Source: Candidatus Fermentithermobacillaceae bacterium UBA3951
Lineage (GTDB): Bacteria > Bacillota > Sulfobacillia > Fermentithermobacillales > Fermentithermobacillaceae
Assembly (NCBI GenBank): GCA_002385465.1
Contig: DGDN01000116.1
Location: 1 to 22,936 of the forward strand
DNA length: 22,936 nucleotides
Reading direction: 5' to 3'
Shown: piece after piece, positions 15,200 through 22,936 of the stretch
Numbering within the stretch: position 1 is the stretch's first letter
Layout: the number at the start of each line of letters is the position of its first letter
Program-made: the position numbers and the translations under genes
The notes under the pieces: generated by a model
Told to the model about the DNA's origin: nothing
Databases searched by the model: none
What the model saw: only the letters and a program-made list of their open reading frames with translations

Positions 15200-15293
15200 A
15201 TTCGTATATTGCGCAAGGTCCGCAAGGGGTATTCATCCTTTGAGCGCCCCTCATCTCGGCCAGTATTTTCCACTCGAATCAGGAGGGGTTCGT

Positions 15294-15764
15294 GTGAAGC
15301 AGGTCGTTATTAGAGACACTCCCATAGGTCCGTTGACTGTAGCCGCGCGTTCGGGAAGGATCTGCGCCGTCCATTTCGGTGAGAAACTCGCCTTTCAGGC
15401 AGGCGAATCACCGGACCTCGAGTCCGAACCGGTCCTCGGGAAGGCCGTCTTGGAGCTAGAGGCATACTTCAGTGGAGACCTCCGGGAATTCACGGTGCCG
15501 GTTGCACTCGATGGGCCGCCCTTCCACGTAAGAGTGTGGAAGCACCTCACCCGAATACCCTTCGGGCAAGTTGAGACCTACGGCCAGATAGCGCAGATCC
15601 TCGGGAGTCCCGGGGGAGCAAGGGCAGTCGGAAACGCGTGTGCCGCCAACCCGGTCCCTGTGATTGTCCCGTGCCACAGGGTGCTGGCCTCGGCCGGCCT
15701 CGGCGGCTACGGTGGAGGCCTTCCGGCAAAGGAGTGGCTGTTGCGTCACGAGGGGGTACTCTAG
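15294..15764 (+). CDS. ogt: methylated-DNA--[protein]-cysteine S-methyltransferase
   Basis: A 156-residue suicide DNA-repair protein that moves methyl groups from O6-methylguanine to its own cysteine. The acceptor is Cys127 in IVPCHRVL. The helix-turn-helix region (TYGQIAQILGSPGGARAVGNACAANP) and the asparagine hinge before it follow the family layout. The C-terminal GLGGYGGGLPAKEWLLRHEG is also standard. The length fits the single-domain Ogt/MGMT type without an Ada domain. I place the start at GTG 15294 because AGGAGGGG (15281-15288) lies six bases upstream; an earlier in-frame start at 15240 would add 18 unrelated residues. It is followed 70 bases later by the prenyl synthase on the same strand, so the two may share a transcript. 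Confidence 0.94.
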   Translation: MKQVVIRDTPIGPLTVAARSGRICAVHFGEKLAFQAGESPDLESEPVLGKAVLELEAYFSGDLREFTVPVALDGPPFHVRVWKHLTRIPFGQVETYGQIAQILGSPGGARAVGNACAANPVPVIVPCHRVLASAGLGGYGGGLPAKEWLLRHEGVL

Positions 15765-15834
15765 ACTGCGCCGGATCCCTCTCTCAGAATGCCCCGCCGA
15801 TCCTTGAGGGGATAATGAGCGGGGGGGCGATTCC

Positions 15835-16821
15835 GTGCGTTCCATCGTAGACCTCAGGGAAGCATCTTCATCGAGGACCCTTGTTTCACAAATAGAGGAC
15901 CGCATGACCAAAATCTTAAGCGACTCCGGCAACGTACGCCCCATGTTGAGCTACCTTATATCAACCGGCGGCAAGAGGATGCGGCCTCTCCTCTTTGTCT
16001 GGGCCGCCAAAGCGTGTGCCGAGACGACCGGAAGCTCGCTGGACGACGACAGCGTGCTGGATGTTGCCGCGGCATTTGAGATGGTCCACCTGGCATCACT
16101 GGTGCACGACGACATAATCGACCAGTCTCCCGTGCGCCGGGGGCGCCCTGCGGTCCACACGGTGTGGGGAATTCACGCCGCCGTGCTCGCGGGAGACTAC
16201 CTTTTTACACGCGCAAACCGTATTGCCCTAGGCTATGGGATGGGGATCGCCTCGCTCATGAGCCAGGCCATTGAACTTACGTGCGAAGGAGAGATCGCAC
16301 AGAACGGGCGCTTGTTTCAAGCCGATCTTACGGAGCGGGAATATCTATCCCACATATGCCGGAAGACCGCCTCGCTGATCGGCGCTGCGTGCCAGGCAGG
16401 AGCCATCATGGGTGGAGGCGGGCCTCTCCTGGAGGAAAGCCTTCTCCGCTTTGGAGTGGAGCTGGGATGCGCTTTTCAGATAGCCGACGACATAATCGAC
16501 ATAACGTCGCCGGGCGAAACTTCAGGGAAGACTCAGTTCAACGACTTAAGAAGGGGGCTATGGACCCTCCCCCTCATTTTCGCCATGAAGTCCACCGCAG
16601 GCGACATCCTCCGCAAGGCATGTGCCCGGCGCTCGATCTCGACCCAAGACATACTGCTCGTCAAGAAAGCCTGCTTGGAGGAAGGTTGCATCGACCGTGC
16701 CAGGCAGAGCGCACTCCTCTTGGCAAGAGCAGCCGAATCCCGTCTTGAGCCGCTCAAGGCTTCTGACGCCAAGACCGCCCTTGTGAAAACGGCAAGAAAA
16801 GCGGTAAACAGGCGCTTCTAG
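15835..16821 (+). CDS. polyprenyl diphosphate synthase (trans, long-chain type)
   Basis: A 328-residue all-helical prenyltransferase that condenses isopentenyl diphosphate with an allylic diphosphate. The first aspartate-rich motif is HDDIID (Asp92, Asp93, Asp96) followed by RRGRPAVH. The second is ADDIID (Asp218, Asp219, Asp222). GGKRMRP (45-51) is the diphosphate-binding segment. The fifth residue before the first motif is Ala87, a small residue, which in this family fits long products rather than farnesyl or geranylgeranyl. A menaquinone side chain is the likely use. The usual GK-x2-G-x-D-L region reads GKTQFNDLRRG, a slight deviation. The GTG start has a G-rich but imperfect ribosome site. 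It probably belongs with the upstream methyltransferase transcript. Confidence 0.92.
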   Translation: MRSIVDLREASSSRTLVSQIEDRMTKILSDSGNVRPMLSYLISTGGKRMRPLLFVWAAKACAETTGSSLDDDSVLDVAAAFEMVHLASLVHDDIIDQSPVRRGRPAVHTVWGIHAAVLAGDYLFTRANRIALGYGMGIASLMSQAIELTCEGEIAQNGRLFQADLTEREYLSHICRKTASLIGAACQAGAIMGGGGPLLEESLLRFGVELGCAFQIADDIIDITSPGETSGKTQFNDLRRGLWTLPLIFAMKSTAGDILRKACARRSISTQDILLVKKACLEEGCIDRARQSALLLARAAESRLEPLKASDAKTALVKTARKAVNRRF

Positions 16822-16858
16822 TTCCTCCGCGGATCTACCGGCTGTATCTATCCTACTT

Positions 16859-16883
16859 GGTGCCGGTGATCCCATACGGCGCC
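16859..16883 (+). terminator. weak hairpin between convergent genes
   Basis: GGTGCCG (16859-16865) pairs with CGGCGCC (16877-16883) with one wobble and an 11-base loop, followed by TTTCC. It is placed to end the prenyl synthase transcript before the convergent YyaL-like gene. The stem is short and the tail poor. Confidence 0.35.
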
Positions 16884-16902
16884 TTTCCATAATGGTTTCG
16901 GA

Positions 16903-18981
16903 TCACGTAGCGGGCCTCCCGGTCATGAGGGCGACCTGCAGTTCGTCTACGCTGTAGATAGGGGCCCCGCAGGTAAAGCGCCGGCAAATGACGAGCCGCG
17001 GGCGGTCCTCTTCGTCCGGCGCCTCATCGTCGAGGATTATCTGGGCGTTTGGCAGGTAGAGGCGCCGCACGTAGCTAATCATTGCCTGCACTACGGCATC
17101 ATCTTTTTGACCGGCGATACGGATGTCCTGCGCTCCTCCCGCATGGTATTCCAAGGCCGAGAGGAGGTGCGAATGGGCCATCGGGTTTGTCTTCATGTGG
17201 GGGAGCATCGCCGAAATTGCGTAAGCGGCAAGTTCCTCCAAGTCCTGAGCCTCCAAGAGGTGAGACAGCTTGAGGAGGTCCATAATGGCGACCGAGTTTC
17301 CTGAAGGCACGGCCCCGTCGTAGGTCTCCTTTGGTCTCACTATGAGTTCTTCTGCGCCCTTTCCAGTGAGGAAGAAGCCCTTCGACTCTTCGTCCCAAAA
17401 CCTCTCCACCATCTCTCGGGCAAACCTCTCGGCGCGCTTAAGGTATGAATCTTCGAGCGTGGTCTGGTGCATCTCTATGAGGGCCCAAATGAGGAAAGCG
17501 TAGTCGTCTAGGTAACCCTTGTGCGCCACATGGCCTTCTCGGTACCTCGCGTAGATCTCGCCGTCCTTCATGTTGTTCTCCAGGATGAAATCAAGGGAAA
17601 CGCGGGCCATGTCCAGGTAATCAGGGTCGTCGAACGCCCTCGAAGCCCTCGCCAGAGCAGCGATCGCGAGGCCGTTTAGTGAAGTGAGTATCTTGTCGTC
17701 GGTGTGAGGTCTCACACGCTCTTCTCTGGACGCCAGGAGCTTCTTCCGGTTTCTCTCAAGGGCTGGCGCTCGCGGCGGCAGGACGGCGTCCCAGGCTCCG
17801 TCTTTTGGAGAGACCACGAGATGGGGAATCGATCGCCCCTTGAAGTTCCCCCGCTCCGTGATACCGTAGGCCTTAATGAACTCTTCTCCTTCTTCGCCTA
17901 AGATCTCCTTGACCTCGTCAGGCGTCCAGAGGTAGTACTTACCTTCTTCGCCCTCGGATTCAGCGTCTATCGCGGTGTAGAAAGCGCCTTCCGGCGACTT
18001 CATCTCCCTGTCGAGAAAAGAAGCTATCTCCCAGACCACCTCGCGCCAACAGCTTTTCTGGGTAGCCTGGGCCATGTCTGTAAAAGCCATCATCATGAGC
18101 GCCTGGTCGTAGAGCATCTTCTCGAAATGCGGGATCATCCACCTTGAGTCGGTTGAATACCGGAAAAACCCGAACCCTATATGGTCATAGATGCCCCCTG
18201 CGTATGCATGCTTGAGGGTGCTCTCCACCATTTCGAAAGCGCGCCTTTCGCCTGTCCTTTTCCAATACTGGAGAAGGAACATGAGGTTGTGAGGGCTGGG
18301 AAACTTCGGCGCCGCTCCAAAGCCCCCGTGATCTTCGTCAAAGGCCGAATGGAAACGACGGAAGGCGAGTTCCAGGATAGAATCATGAAGCCCTCCGGGA
18401 GCTCCCGGTTTGCCTTCTCTTAAGGACTCATTCCGGACTTGAGCTTCCCTTCCTCCGGAAACTCTCGCGTCGTCGACGCTCTCCCTGAGGGCTGCCGTAA
18501 CCTTCTCGGCCTGCTCAACTAAGACTTCCCTCTCCTCGGACCAAGCCTCGGCCAGTACGCGCAAGACATCTAGGAACCCGGGGAGACCAAACTTACTCTT
18601 CTTGGGAAGGTAGGTCCCGGCCCAAAAAGGCTTCTTTTCCGGCGTCATCACTATTGACAGGGGCCATCCGCCGCTACCCGTGAGCATCTGGCAAACGGTC
18701 ATGTACACGTGGTCCACGTCGGGCCTCTCTTCCCTATCCACCTTGACCGAGATGTAGTTCTTGTTCAGACAGGCGGCGACTTCTTCGTCTTCGAAGGACT
18801 CTCTGGCCATCACGTGACACCAATGACACGTGCTGTACCCGATACTCAAGAAGACCGGCCTATCCAAAGCCTTGGCGCGCTCAAAGGCCTCCTCGCCCCA
18901 GGGGTACCAGTCTACGGGGTTCGAGGCGTGCTGCAAGAGATATGGGCTCTTTTCATGAATCAGTCGGTTGCTGCCGCTCAT
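16903..18981 (-). CDS. YyaL/DUF255 family protein (thioredoxin-like domain plus (alpha/alpha)6-barrel)
   Basis: A 692-residue cytosolic protein of the YyaL/SSP411 family. It opens with the family signature NRLIHEKSPYLLQHASNPVDW. A thioredoxin-like domain follows, with a CHWC active site (Cys52 and Cys55 in STCHWCHVMARESFED) and KVDREERPDVDHVYM. The remaining part, with FGAAPKFPSPHNL, GGIYDHIGFGFFRYSTD, MIPHFEKMLYDQA and DAESEGEEGKYYLW, matches the helical barrel resembling N-acylglucosamine 2-epimerases. The biochemical role of the family is not established. I place the start at ATG 18981 because GAGGAGGGG lies just upstream and the signature begins there; the frame stays open upstream but has no family sequence. 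The gene is monocistronic and starts downstream of the terminator at 19065-19099. Confidence 0.93.
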   Translation of the reverse strand: MSGSNRLIHEKSPYLLQHASNPVDWYPWGEEAFERAKALDRPVFLSIGYSTCHWCHVMARESFEDEEVAACLNKNYISVKVDREERPDVDHVYMTVCQMLTGSGGWPLSIVMTPEKKPFWAGTYLPKKSKFGLPGFLDVLRVLAEAWSEEREVLVEQAEKVTAALRESVDDARVSGGREAQVRNESLREGKPGAPGGLHDSILELAFRRFHSAFDEDHGGFGAAPKFPSPHNLMFLLQYWKRTGERRAFEMVESTLKHAYAGGIYDHIGFGFFRYSTDSRWMIPHFEKMLYDQALMMMAFTDMAQATQKSCWREVVWEIASFLDREMKSPEGAFYTAIDAESEGEEGKYYLWTPDEVKEILGEEGEEFIKAYGITERGNFKGRSIPHLVVSPKDGAWDAVLPPRAPALERNRKKLLASREERVRPHTDDKILTSLNGLAIAALARASRAFDDPDYLDMARVSLDFILENNMKDGEIYARYREGHVAHKGYLDDYAFLIWALIEMHQTTLEDSYLKRAERFAREMVERFWDEESKGFFLTGKGAEELIVRPKETYDGAVPSGNSVAIMDLLKLSHLLEAQDLEELAAYAISAMLPHMKTNPMAHSHLLSALEYHAGGAQDIRIAGQKDDAVVQAMISYVRRLYLPNAQIILDDEAPDEEDRPRLVICRRFTCGAPIYSVDELQVALMTGRPAT

Positions 18982-19064
18982 GCCGGACCCCTCCTCGTAT
19001 CCTTGTGTCCTAGTCTTCCCCGCCCGAACGTAGCGGCAAGCTCTCCTCCGACTCCCGCCCTTAC

Positions 19065-19099
19065 AAAAAAGAAAACCGCGCCCTAAGCGCGCGGTTTTC
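19065..19099 (-). terminator. rho-independent terminator of the M20 amidohydrolase gene
   Basis: On the - strand GAAAACCGCGC pairs perfectly with GCGCGGTTTTC (arms at 19089-19099 and 19071-19081) around a 7-base loop, and the stem is followed by six T (19065-19070). This is a textbook intrinsic terminator 24 bases after the stop of the M20 gene. It separates that gene from the YyaL-like gene. Confidence 0.92.
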
Positions 19100-19123
19100 C
19101 ATATGCTACTTTCGTGTCTAGGC

Positions 19124-20539
19124 TTACTTGAAAAACTCGTCGAGAGGCAGTTTCCGGTCTTTCGGGAAAGGACACTTGTAAGGCGAGTCTTTTGTCTTCT
19201 CTTGGAACTCGGCCTTGGCCTTGGCAATCTCTTCGGGATGCTCTATTAGGTCCAATCCGCAGAGGGCCATGGTCTTGGCCGCTACCAACATTCCCTTCTT
19301 GCCTATGGAACTACCCGACGATGCTACGTGCTGCCACGAGTGTCCGGGGCAACCCAGCGGGACGGTGGAAGCGGACATCTGTACCGTGGGGACTATCCAG
19401 CTCACGTCGCCCACGTCGGTCGAGCCTCCGCCCGCTCTTCCCCTGCGCCTGGGAGGAATCAGAATGGTGGCAAGGGGCTTCTCCTTGAGTTCCTGAAACT
19501 CTGCGAAGTCGGGATTTCGCAGCATGTTTTCTACAGAGTTTTTGTCGAAGGTAAAGGACAACTTCCGGGCAAATTCCATGTCTGCCTCGTCAAATTTGGG
19601 CGGCCCCACCTTCTCTAAATTTCTCCACATGACCTCGGCAAGCGCCTCGTTTAGGAGCACCTCATAGCACCCGGTCAGGAAGTTTACGTCGTGGGTGGTG
19701 CCGGTCATGAGGGCAGCGCCCTTGGCGACGTCCAGGAGCCTTGCATAGATCTCCTCAACTTGGCTCCGCCTGGGCGCACGCACGAAATACCAAACCTCGG
19801 CTTCTGCAGGCACCACGTTTGGCTGCCCGCCGCCTTCGGTTATGACGTAATGGATTCTGGCCTCTGGGATGACGTGTTCCCGCAGGTAGTTGGCCCCTAC
19901 GTTCATTAGTTCAACGGCGTCCAGTGCCGACCGGCCATTGTGGGGGTCTCCGGCGGCATGGGCGGTCTTGCCGTGGAACCGGAACTTGACGGAGTTCATG
20001 GCGGTTCCGCTTCCCATGCTCACCATTGTAAGCGAACTCGGGTGCCAGGTAATGGCCACGTCGAGGTCATCAAACACGCCGGCCCTCGCCATGTATACCT
20101 TGCCCGCCAGAACTTCTTCCGCCGGACAACCATAGTACCTTACGGTGCCCGCCTTGCCTGACTTAGCCAAGGCTTCCTTGAGCGCCAGCGCTGCTCCCAA
20201 AGCCGCAGTACCGAGGAGGTTATGTCCACACCCGTGGCCGGGCGCTCCGGGCACAACGGGCTTTCGCTCGGCCAGGACCTCCTGAGATATCCCGGCCAGG
20301 GCGTCAAACTCTCCCAAGAAGCCGATAATAGGCCGGCCGCTACCCCATTCGGCGATGAAGGCAGTCGGCACGTCGGCTACTCCGCGCTCTACGGTGAAGC
20401 CGTTAGCCTCTAGGTAGTCTGCTTGGACCTTCGAAGATTTGTACTCTTGGAACCCCAACTCCGCGGCGGCCCAGACCTCGTCGGCGATTGCGAACAACTC
20501 GGGTGCCTTTTTGTCCAGGAAAGATACTATATCAGCCAA
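19124..20539 (-). CDS. M20 family amidohydrolase (AbgB-like)
   Basis: A 471-residue zinc or manganese amidohydrolase, close to the 481 residues of AbgB. The family metal site appears as GHGCGHNLLG (Cys104, His106), the glutamate pair CPAEEVLAG (Glu141/Glu142) and His166 in TWHPSS. The dimerisation-domain signature is HGKTAHAAGDPHNGRSALDA. The C-terminal GGSTDVGDVSW and PGHSWQHVASSG are typical of AbgB, which cleaves p-aminobenzoyl-glutamate. Related enzymes act on N-acyl amino acids or aryl dipeptides, so the substrate is open, and no AbgA partner is seen. I place the start at TTG 20539 because GAGGAGG lies eight bases upstream and the product then begins like AbgB; the frame extends into the kinase gene without homology. 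It sits 64 bases after the kinase on the same strand and ends at a strong terminator. Confidence 0.9.
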   Translation of the reverse strand: MADIVSFLDKKAPELFAIADEVWAAAELGFQEYKSSKVQADYLEANGFTVERGVADVPTAFIAEWGSGRPIIGFLGEFDALAGISQEVLAERKPVVPGAPGHGCGHNLLGTAALGAALALKEALAKSGKAGTVRYYGCPAEEVLAGKVYMARAGVFDDLDVAITWHPSSLTMVSMGSGTAMNSVKFRFHGKTAHAAGDPHNGRSALDAVELMNVGANYLREHVIPEARIHYVITEGGGQPNVVPAEAEVWYFVRAPRRSQVEEIYARLLDVAKGAALMTGTTHDVNFLTGCYEVLLNEALAEVMWRNLEKVGPPKFDEADMEFARKLSFTFDKNSVENMLRNPDFAEFQELKEKPLATILIPPRRRGRAGGGSTDVGDVSWIVPTVQMSASTVPLGCPGHSWQHVASSGSSIGKKGMLVAAKTMALCGLDLIEHPEEIAKAKAEFQEKTKDSPYKCPFPKDRKLPLDEFFK

Positions 20540-20603
20540 TGCTCCCGCCTCCTCTTTGGGAAGAACTTCAATAGGGTGCCGAAGGATTCCTTCCGGGGCA
20601 AAC

Positions 20604-21794
20604 TTAAGATCTGCCGGAAAACCCGGCGTCACTGGTCGCGGATTCGCGTGCGGCGGAGCTCCTTCTCTCAACCTTCCCGGTCTCTTGAGCCCGATCCATA
20701 ATCTCTCGTTTGAGAGGCAGAGTCAGCGTGAAAATCGAGCCTTTACCCGGTTCACTCTGTACGGTAACGCTCCCTCGGTGCGCCTCCGCGATCAGGCGGA
20801 CAATATAAAGACCAAGGCCGAGCCCCCTGGAGTTACGGCTATCACCCCGGTAGAAACGGTCGAAAATCCTTGGGAAGTGCTTGGGGTCAATGCCGCTACC
20901 CCGGTCTATCACGGCTATCCGGGCGTTGTCGCCGTCTACATCCAAAGATACCTCGACTGTCTCCCCCTTGGGAGAATACTGAAAAGCATTGCTTAGGAGG
21001 TTTTCCAGGCACCTCTCTACCTGGTCAGGATCGATCATGGCGGGGCAGTCTGCTTCCATGAGGGACAGAGAAATCTCCTTGCCTTCGGATGAAGACCTGT
21101 AGCGTTCCACCACATCGGTCACAAGTTTCTTGAGGTCTGTCTCCCGCGGACGTATGGACCAAAGCCCCGCGTCATATTTCAACGACTCAACCAGGTCGTC
21201 CAGCATCGAACTAATCCGCCTGCCGCTTCTCAATATGAGCTGAGCCACCCGGTTTTCATCATGAAGCCCTTTGCGGCTCGTCTCTGCCTCCAAGAGCTTT
21301 GTTTGAGCCAAGAGAACGGAAAGGGGATTTCTTAGGTCGTGGGATGTAGCCCTCAAGTAATCATACTGCTGCTCGGCGTACCGCCGGACGTCGGTAAAAT
21401 CGCGATAGGTTATCACGACAAGGGCCGGACCATCGTTCTCACGTATCAGCGAACCGCTGAACTGGAGAATCCGCGTGGAGCCGTCGGCCCTCTCAGCCAC
21501 AAGTTCCAGCCGACTGACCTCTTCTCCCTTTAGGACCTTCGCTATGGGGTATTCGCTTCGCGGAACGAGTGTCCCGTCGGTATACCGCAGTATGACCTGA
21601 CTCTCAGGCCGGACTTCGCTCCCCGGCTTTATCCTCAAGATCTCCCGGGCAGCCCTATTCCGCATAATTATCCGCCCTTCGGCATCCGCAACCGTTACGG
21701 CTTCAGTCAGATTCTCGAGGATTGCTTGCAAGGAGCTCGTGAGCAGCTCACGTGCGGAGTTCTCCTGCAGCATTAGGCACCTCAAAGCTCTCAT
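20604..21794 (-). CDS. cytosolic PAS-domain sensor histidine kinase
   Basis: A 396-residue kinase without membrane segments. A PAS domain occupies about residues 20-135 (ILENLTEAVTVADAEGRIIMRN; VVITYRDFTDVRR). The HisKA dimerisation helix follows, with phospho-acceptor His152 in TSHDLRNPLSV. The ATP-binding domain has the N box with Asn269 (LENLLSNAFQYSP), G1 DRGSGID (297-303), F box FDRFYRGDS and G2 GLGLGLYIV. All catalytic boxes are intact. The signal must be intracellular, such as redox, a ligand or a bound cofactor; no haem or flavin residues can be assigned with certainty. No response regulator lies beside it, so it is an orphan kinase. About 25 polar residues extend beyond the catalytic core. 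ATG at 21794 follows GGAGG. It may be cotranscribed with the M20 gene. Confidence 0.92.
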   Translation of the reverse strand: MRALRCLMLQENSARELLTSSLQAILENLTEAVTVADAEGRIIMRNRAAREILRIKPGSEVRPESQVILRYTDGTLVPRSEYPIAKVLKGEEVSRLELVAERADGSTRILQFSGSLIRENDGPALVVITYRDFTDVRRYAEQQYDYLRATSHDLRNPLSVLLAQTKLLEAETSRKGLHDENRVAQLILRSGRRISSMLDDLVESLKYDAGLWSIRPRETDLKKLVTDVVERYRSSSEGKEISLSLMEADCPAMIDPDQVERCLENLLSNAFQYSPKGETVEVSLDVDGDNARIAVIDRGSGIDPKHFPRIFDRFYRGDSRNSRGLGLGLYIVRLIAEAHRGSVTVQSEPGKGSIFTLTLPLKREIMDRAQETGKVERRSSAARESATSDAGFSGRS

Positions 21795-21932
21795 CCTTCC
21801 CTCCGGGGCTACCTAAACCCCCGCAATGAAGAGAACTTCGCCCAGATCTTGAGAATTCCTTTCTTTGGCAAACACAATTCTATGGATAGATCTGCAACCA
21901 AAGGCGGATCTTATGCAACCCTCGGAAATGCG

Positions 21933-22821
21933 TTAGGTTGCGCGGGAGTGCCATCTCCAAGCAGTCTTGACAATTTCCCGGAGAGAAGAATGCGCCGGGA
22001 CCCATCCCAAGATGTCTCTTGCTCGTCCACACTCGGCTACCAACACCGCCGGGTCGCCGGGCCTCCGGCCGCCCATCGTGTAGGGTACCTTTCTTCCCGA
22101 CACTTCCTCTACGGCTCGTATGATCTCCATCACGGAAAAACCCGTGCCGGTCCCTATGTTCACGGCAGTGGTTTCAAGGCCTTCCGACAAAGCTTTGAGT
22201 GCCAAGACATGCGCCTCGGCAAGGTCCGTTACGTGTATGTAGTCGCGTATACAGGTGCCGTCGGGTGTCGGGTAGTCGTCCCCGAACACGGTGATGGGCT
22301 CTCCGGTGAGCGCTGCGCGGATCACCAGAGGGATTAGGTGGGTCTCCGGATCGTGGTCTTCGCCGAGCCGTCCCGACGGGTCGGCTCCCGCCGCGTTGAA
22401 ATAGCGCAGTGAGACCGACTTCAGGCCATAGGCCTTGTCGTACCAACCCAGGGCCTTTTCGAAAAACGCCTTCGACTCTCCGTACGGGCTAACCGGCCTG
22501 AGGGCGGCCGTCTCGGGTATGGGCACAGATTCGGGATCTCCATAGACGGCCGCGGATGAGGAGAACACCATCTTCTTCACTCCGGCCTTAACCATGGCCG
22601 AGAGGAGAGAAATGCCTCCCGTCACGTTCCTTCGGAAGTACTTGTCGGGGTTTCGTACGGATTCGCCGACAAGGCTTTCTGACGCGAAGTGCAAGACAGC
22701 GTCGAAGTCGTTCTCAGAGAAGAGGTCGGCCAGGGCTCTTTCGTCGGAGAGCTCGCCGATGACGAGACGTACCCCGGGAATGAACTCGGGATGACCGCGA
22801 GACAGGTCGTCGAAAACCACC
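21933..22821 (-). CDS. galE: UDP-glucose 4-epimerase, N-terminus lost in an assembly artefact
   Basis: About 296 residues of a short-chain dehydrogenase/reductase-type epimerase that interconverts UDP-glucose and UDP-galactose for exopolysaccharide and cell-wall sugars. Recognisable parts are FDDLSRGH, LHFASESLVGES, the catalytic SSSAAVYG serine region, YGESK (Tyr and Lys of the Y-x3-K pair), RYFNAAGADPSG, the IRDYIHVTDLAEAH stretch and the C-terminal GRRPGDPA and LGW. Missing is the first beta-alpha unit with the NAD-binding GGAGYIGSH, normally about 20 to 25 residues ahead of this point. In its place the frame reads through an adapter (VFFFKQETAYEM), so the open frame up to 22889 is not biological. 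I end the feature where galE-like sequence begins. The gene in the organism is probably intact. It ends 138 bases from the kinase start. Confidence 0.9.
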
Positions 22822-22855
22822 ATCTCGTATGCCGTCTCCTGCTTGAAAAAAAAAA
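22822..22855 (-). other. Illumina P7 adapter remnant plus homopolymer (assembly artefact)
   Basis: Read on the - strand, 22822-22845 matches the 24-base Illumina P7 flow-cell oligonucleotide at 23 positions; the one change makes CAAGCAGGAGACGG from CAAGCAGAAGACGG. On the + strand it is followed by ten A (22846-22855), as in reads that run off the adapter. The three - strand frames give FFFKQETAYEM, FFFSSRRRHTR and FFFQAGDGIRD, peptides well known from untrimmed metagenome data. Confidence 0.97.
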
Positions 22856-22936
22856 CGTGGACCACAAAGAAGTCGATTACGCCTGTCATACATAACTTCG
22901 CCGCGACGAGTCAATCACGTATTCGGTATTCCCTTC
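22856..22936. other. 81 bases of uncertain origin beyond the adapter
   Basis: This sequence lies on the far side of the adapter and poly-A. It contains no recognisable gene or signal. Because it is joined through an adapter, it may be a chimeric read end that does not belong to this genome. It should not be used to extend galE or infer neighbours. Confidence 0.7.

Noticed and set aside
18982..19227. N-terminal extension of the YyaL-like protein
   Set aside because: The extra 82 residues are basic and unlike the family, run through the M20 terminator hairpin, and lie upstream of a strong GAGGAGGGG site for ATG 18981.
20540..20671. N-terminal extension of the M20 protein overlapping the kinase gene
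   Set aside because: No AbgB-like sequence occurs there, and a GAGGAGG site serves TTG 20539 directly.
21795..21932. Terminator or promoter between galE and the kinase
   Set aside because: Only short complementary stretches such as GAATT/AATTC were seen. No convincing stem with a T-tail or hexamer pair could be supported.
22822..22889. A membrane or signal segment (FFVVHVFFF) at the GalE N-terminus
   Set aside because: It is the translation of poly-T and P7 adapter sequence, not biology.

Overview
The window is a moderately GC-rich bacterial contig, gene-dense on both strands. It most resembles an uncultivated, probably anaerobic and possibly thermophilic Bacillota (Firmicutes) lineage. The grounds are strong AGGAGG-type ribosome binding sites, frequent TTG and GTG starts, a CadC/CadA-type metal-resistance pair, a CoA-transferase plus thiolase operon, a long-chain polyprenyl synthase of the menaquinone type and a YyaL-like protein. 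This placement is inference, because no rRNA or other phylogenetic marker is present. An Illumina P7 adapter sequence near the right edge shows that the contig is an imperfectly trimmed short-read assembly.

Layout. 1-1426 (+): the end of a small [2Fe-2S] protein, then an FAD-dependent oxidoreductase. 1458-1822: no convincing protein gene, but a strongly structured element that I interpret as an unrecognised large non-coding RNA on the + strand. 1823-6333 (-): a Zn/Cd/Pb P1B-type ATPase, its ArsR/SmtB-type repressor with an operator-like palindrome, and a Na+/phosphate symporter with a PhoU-like tail. 6521-8695 (+): a prolyl-oligopeptidase-family (S9) peptidase ending at a strong hairpin. 8809-11771 (-): a two-subunit CoA transferase followed by a thiolase. 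11934-12569 (-): a histidine phosphatase. 12757-15104 (+): two tandem paralogous amidohydrolases with overlapping ends. 15294-16821 (+): a methylated-DNA repair methyltransferase and a polyprenyl synthase. 16903-18981 (-): a YyaL/DUF255 protein. 19124-21794 (-): a cytosolic PAS histidine kinase upstream of an AbgB-like M20 amidohydrolase that ends at a canonical terminator. 21933-22821 (-): galE, whose N-terminus is lost in an adapter artefact.

How the genes work together. Most of the window is housekeeping or catabolic: peptide and amide hydrolysis (S9, M20, amidohydrolases), CoA-dependent breakdown of a 3-oxoacid, metal efflux and phosphate transport.

The most unusual feature is the 365-nt element at 1458-1822. 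A 12-bp closing helix encloses two diverged copies of one module. Each module is an 8-nt purine-rich linker plus a hairpin, followed by a second linker plus a hairpin. Base changes between the copies are compensatory, and all wobble pairs are G-U on the + strand only. I could not match it to any RNA class I know.
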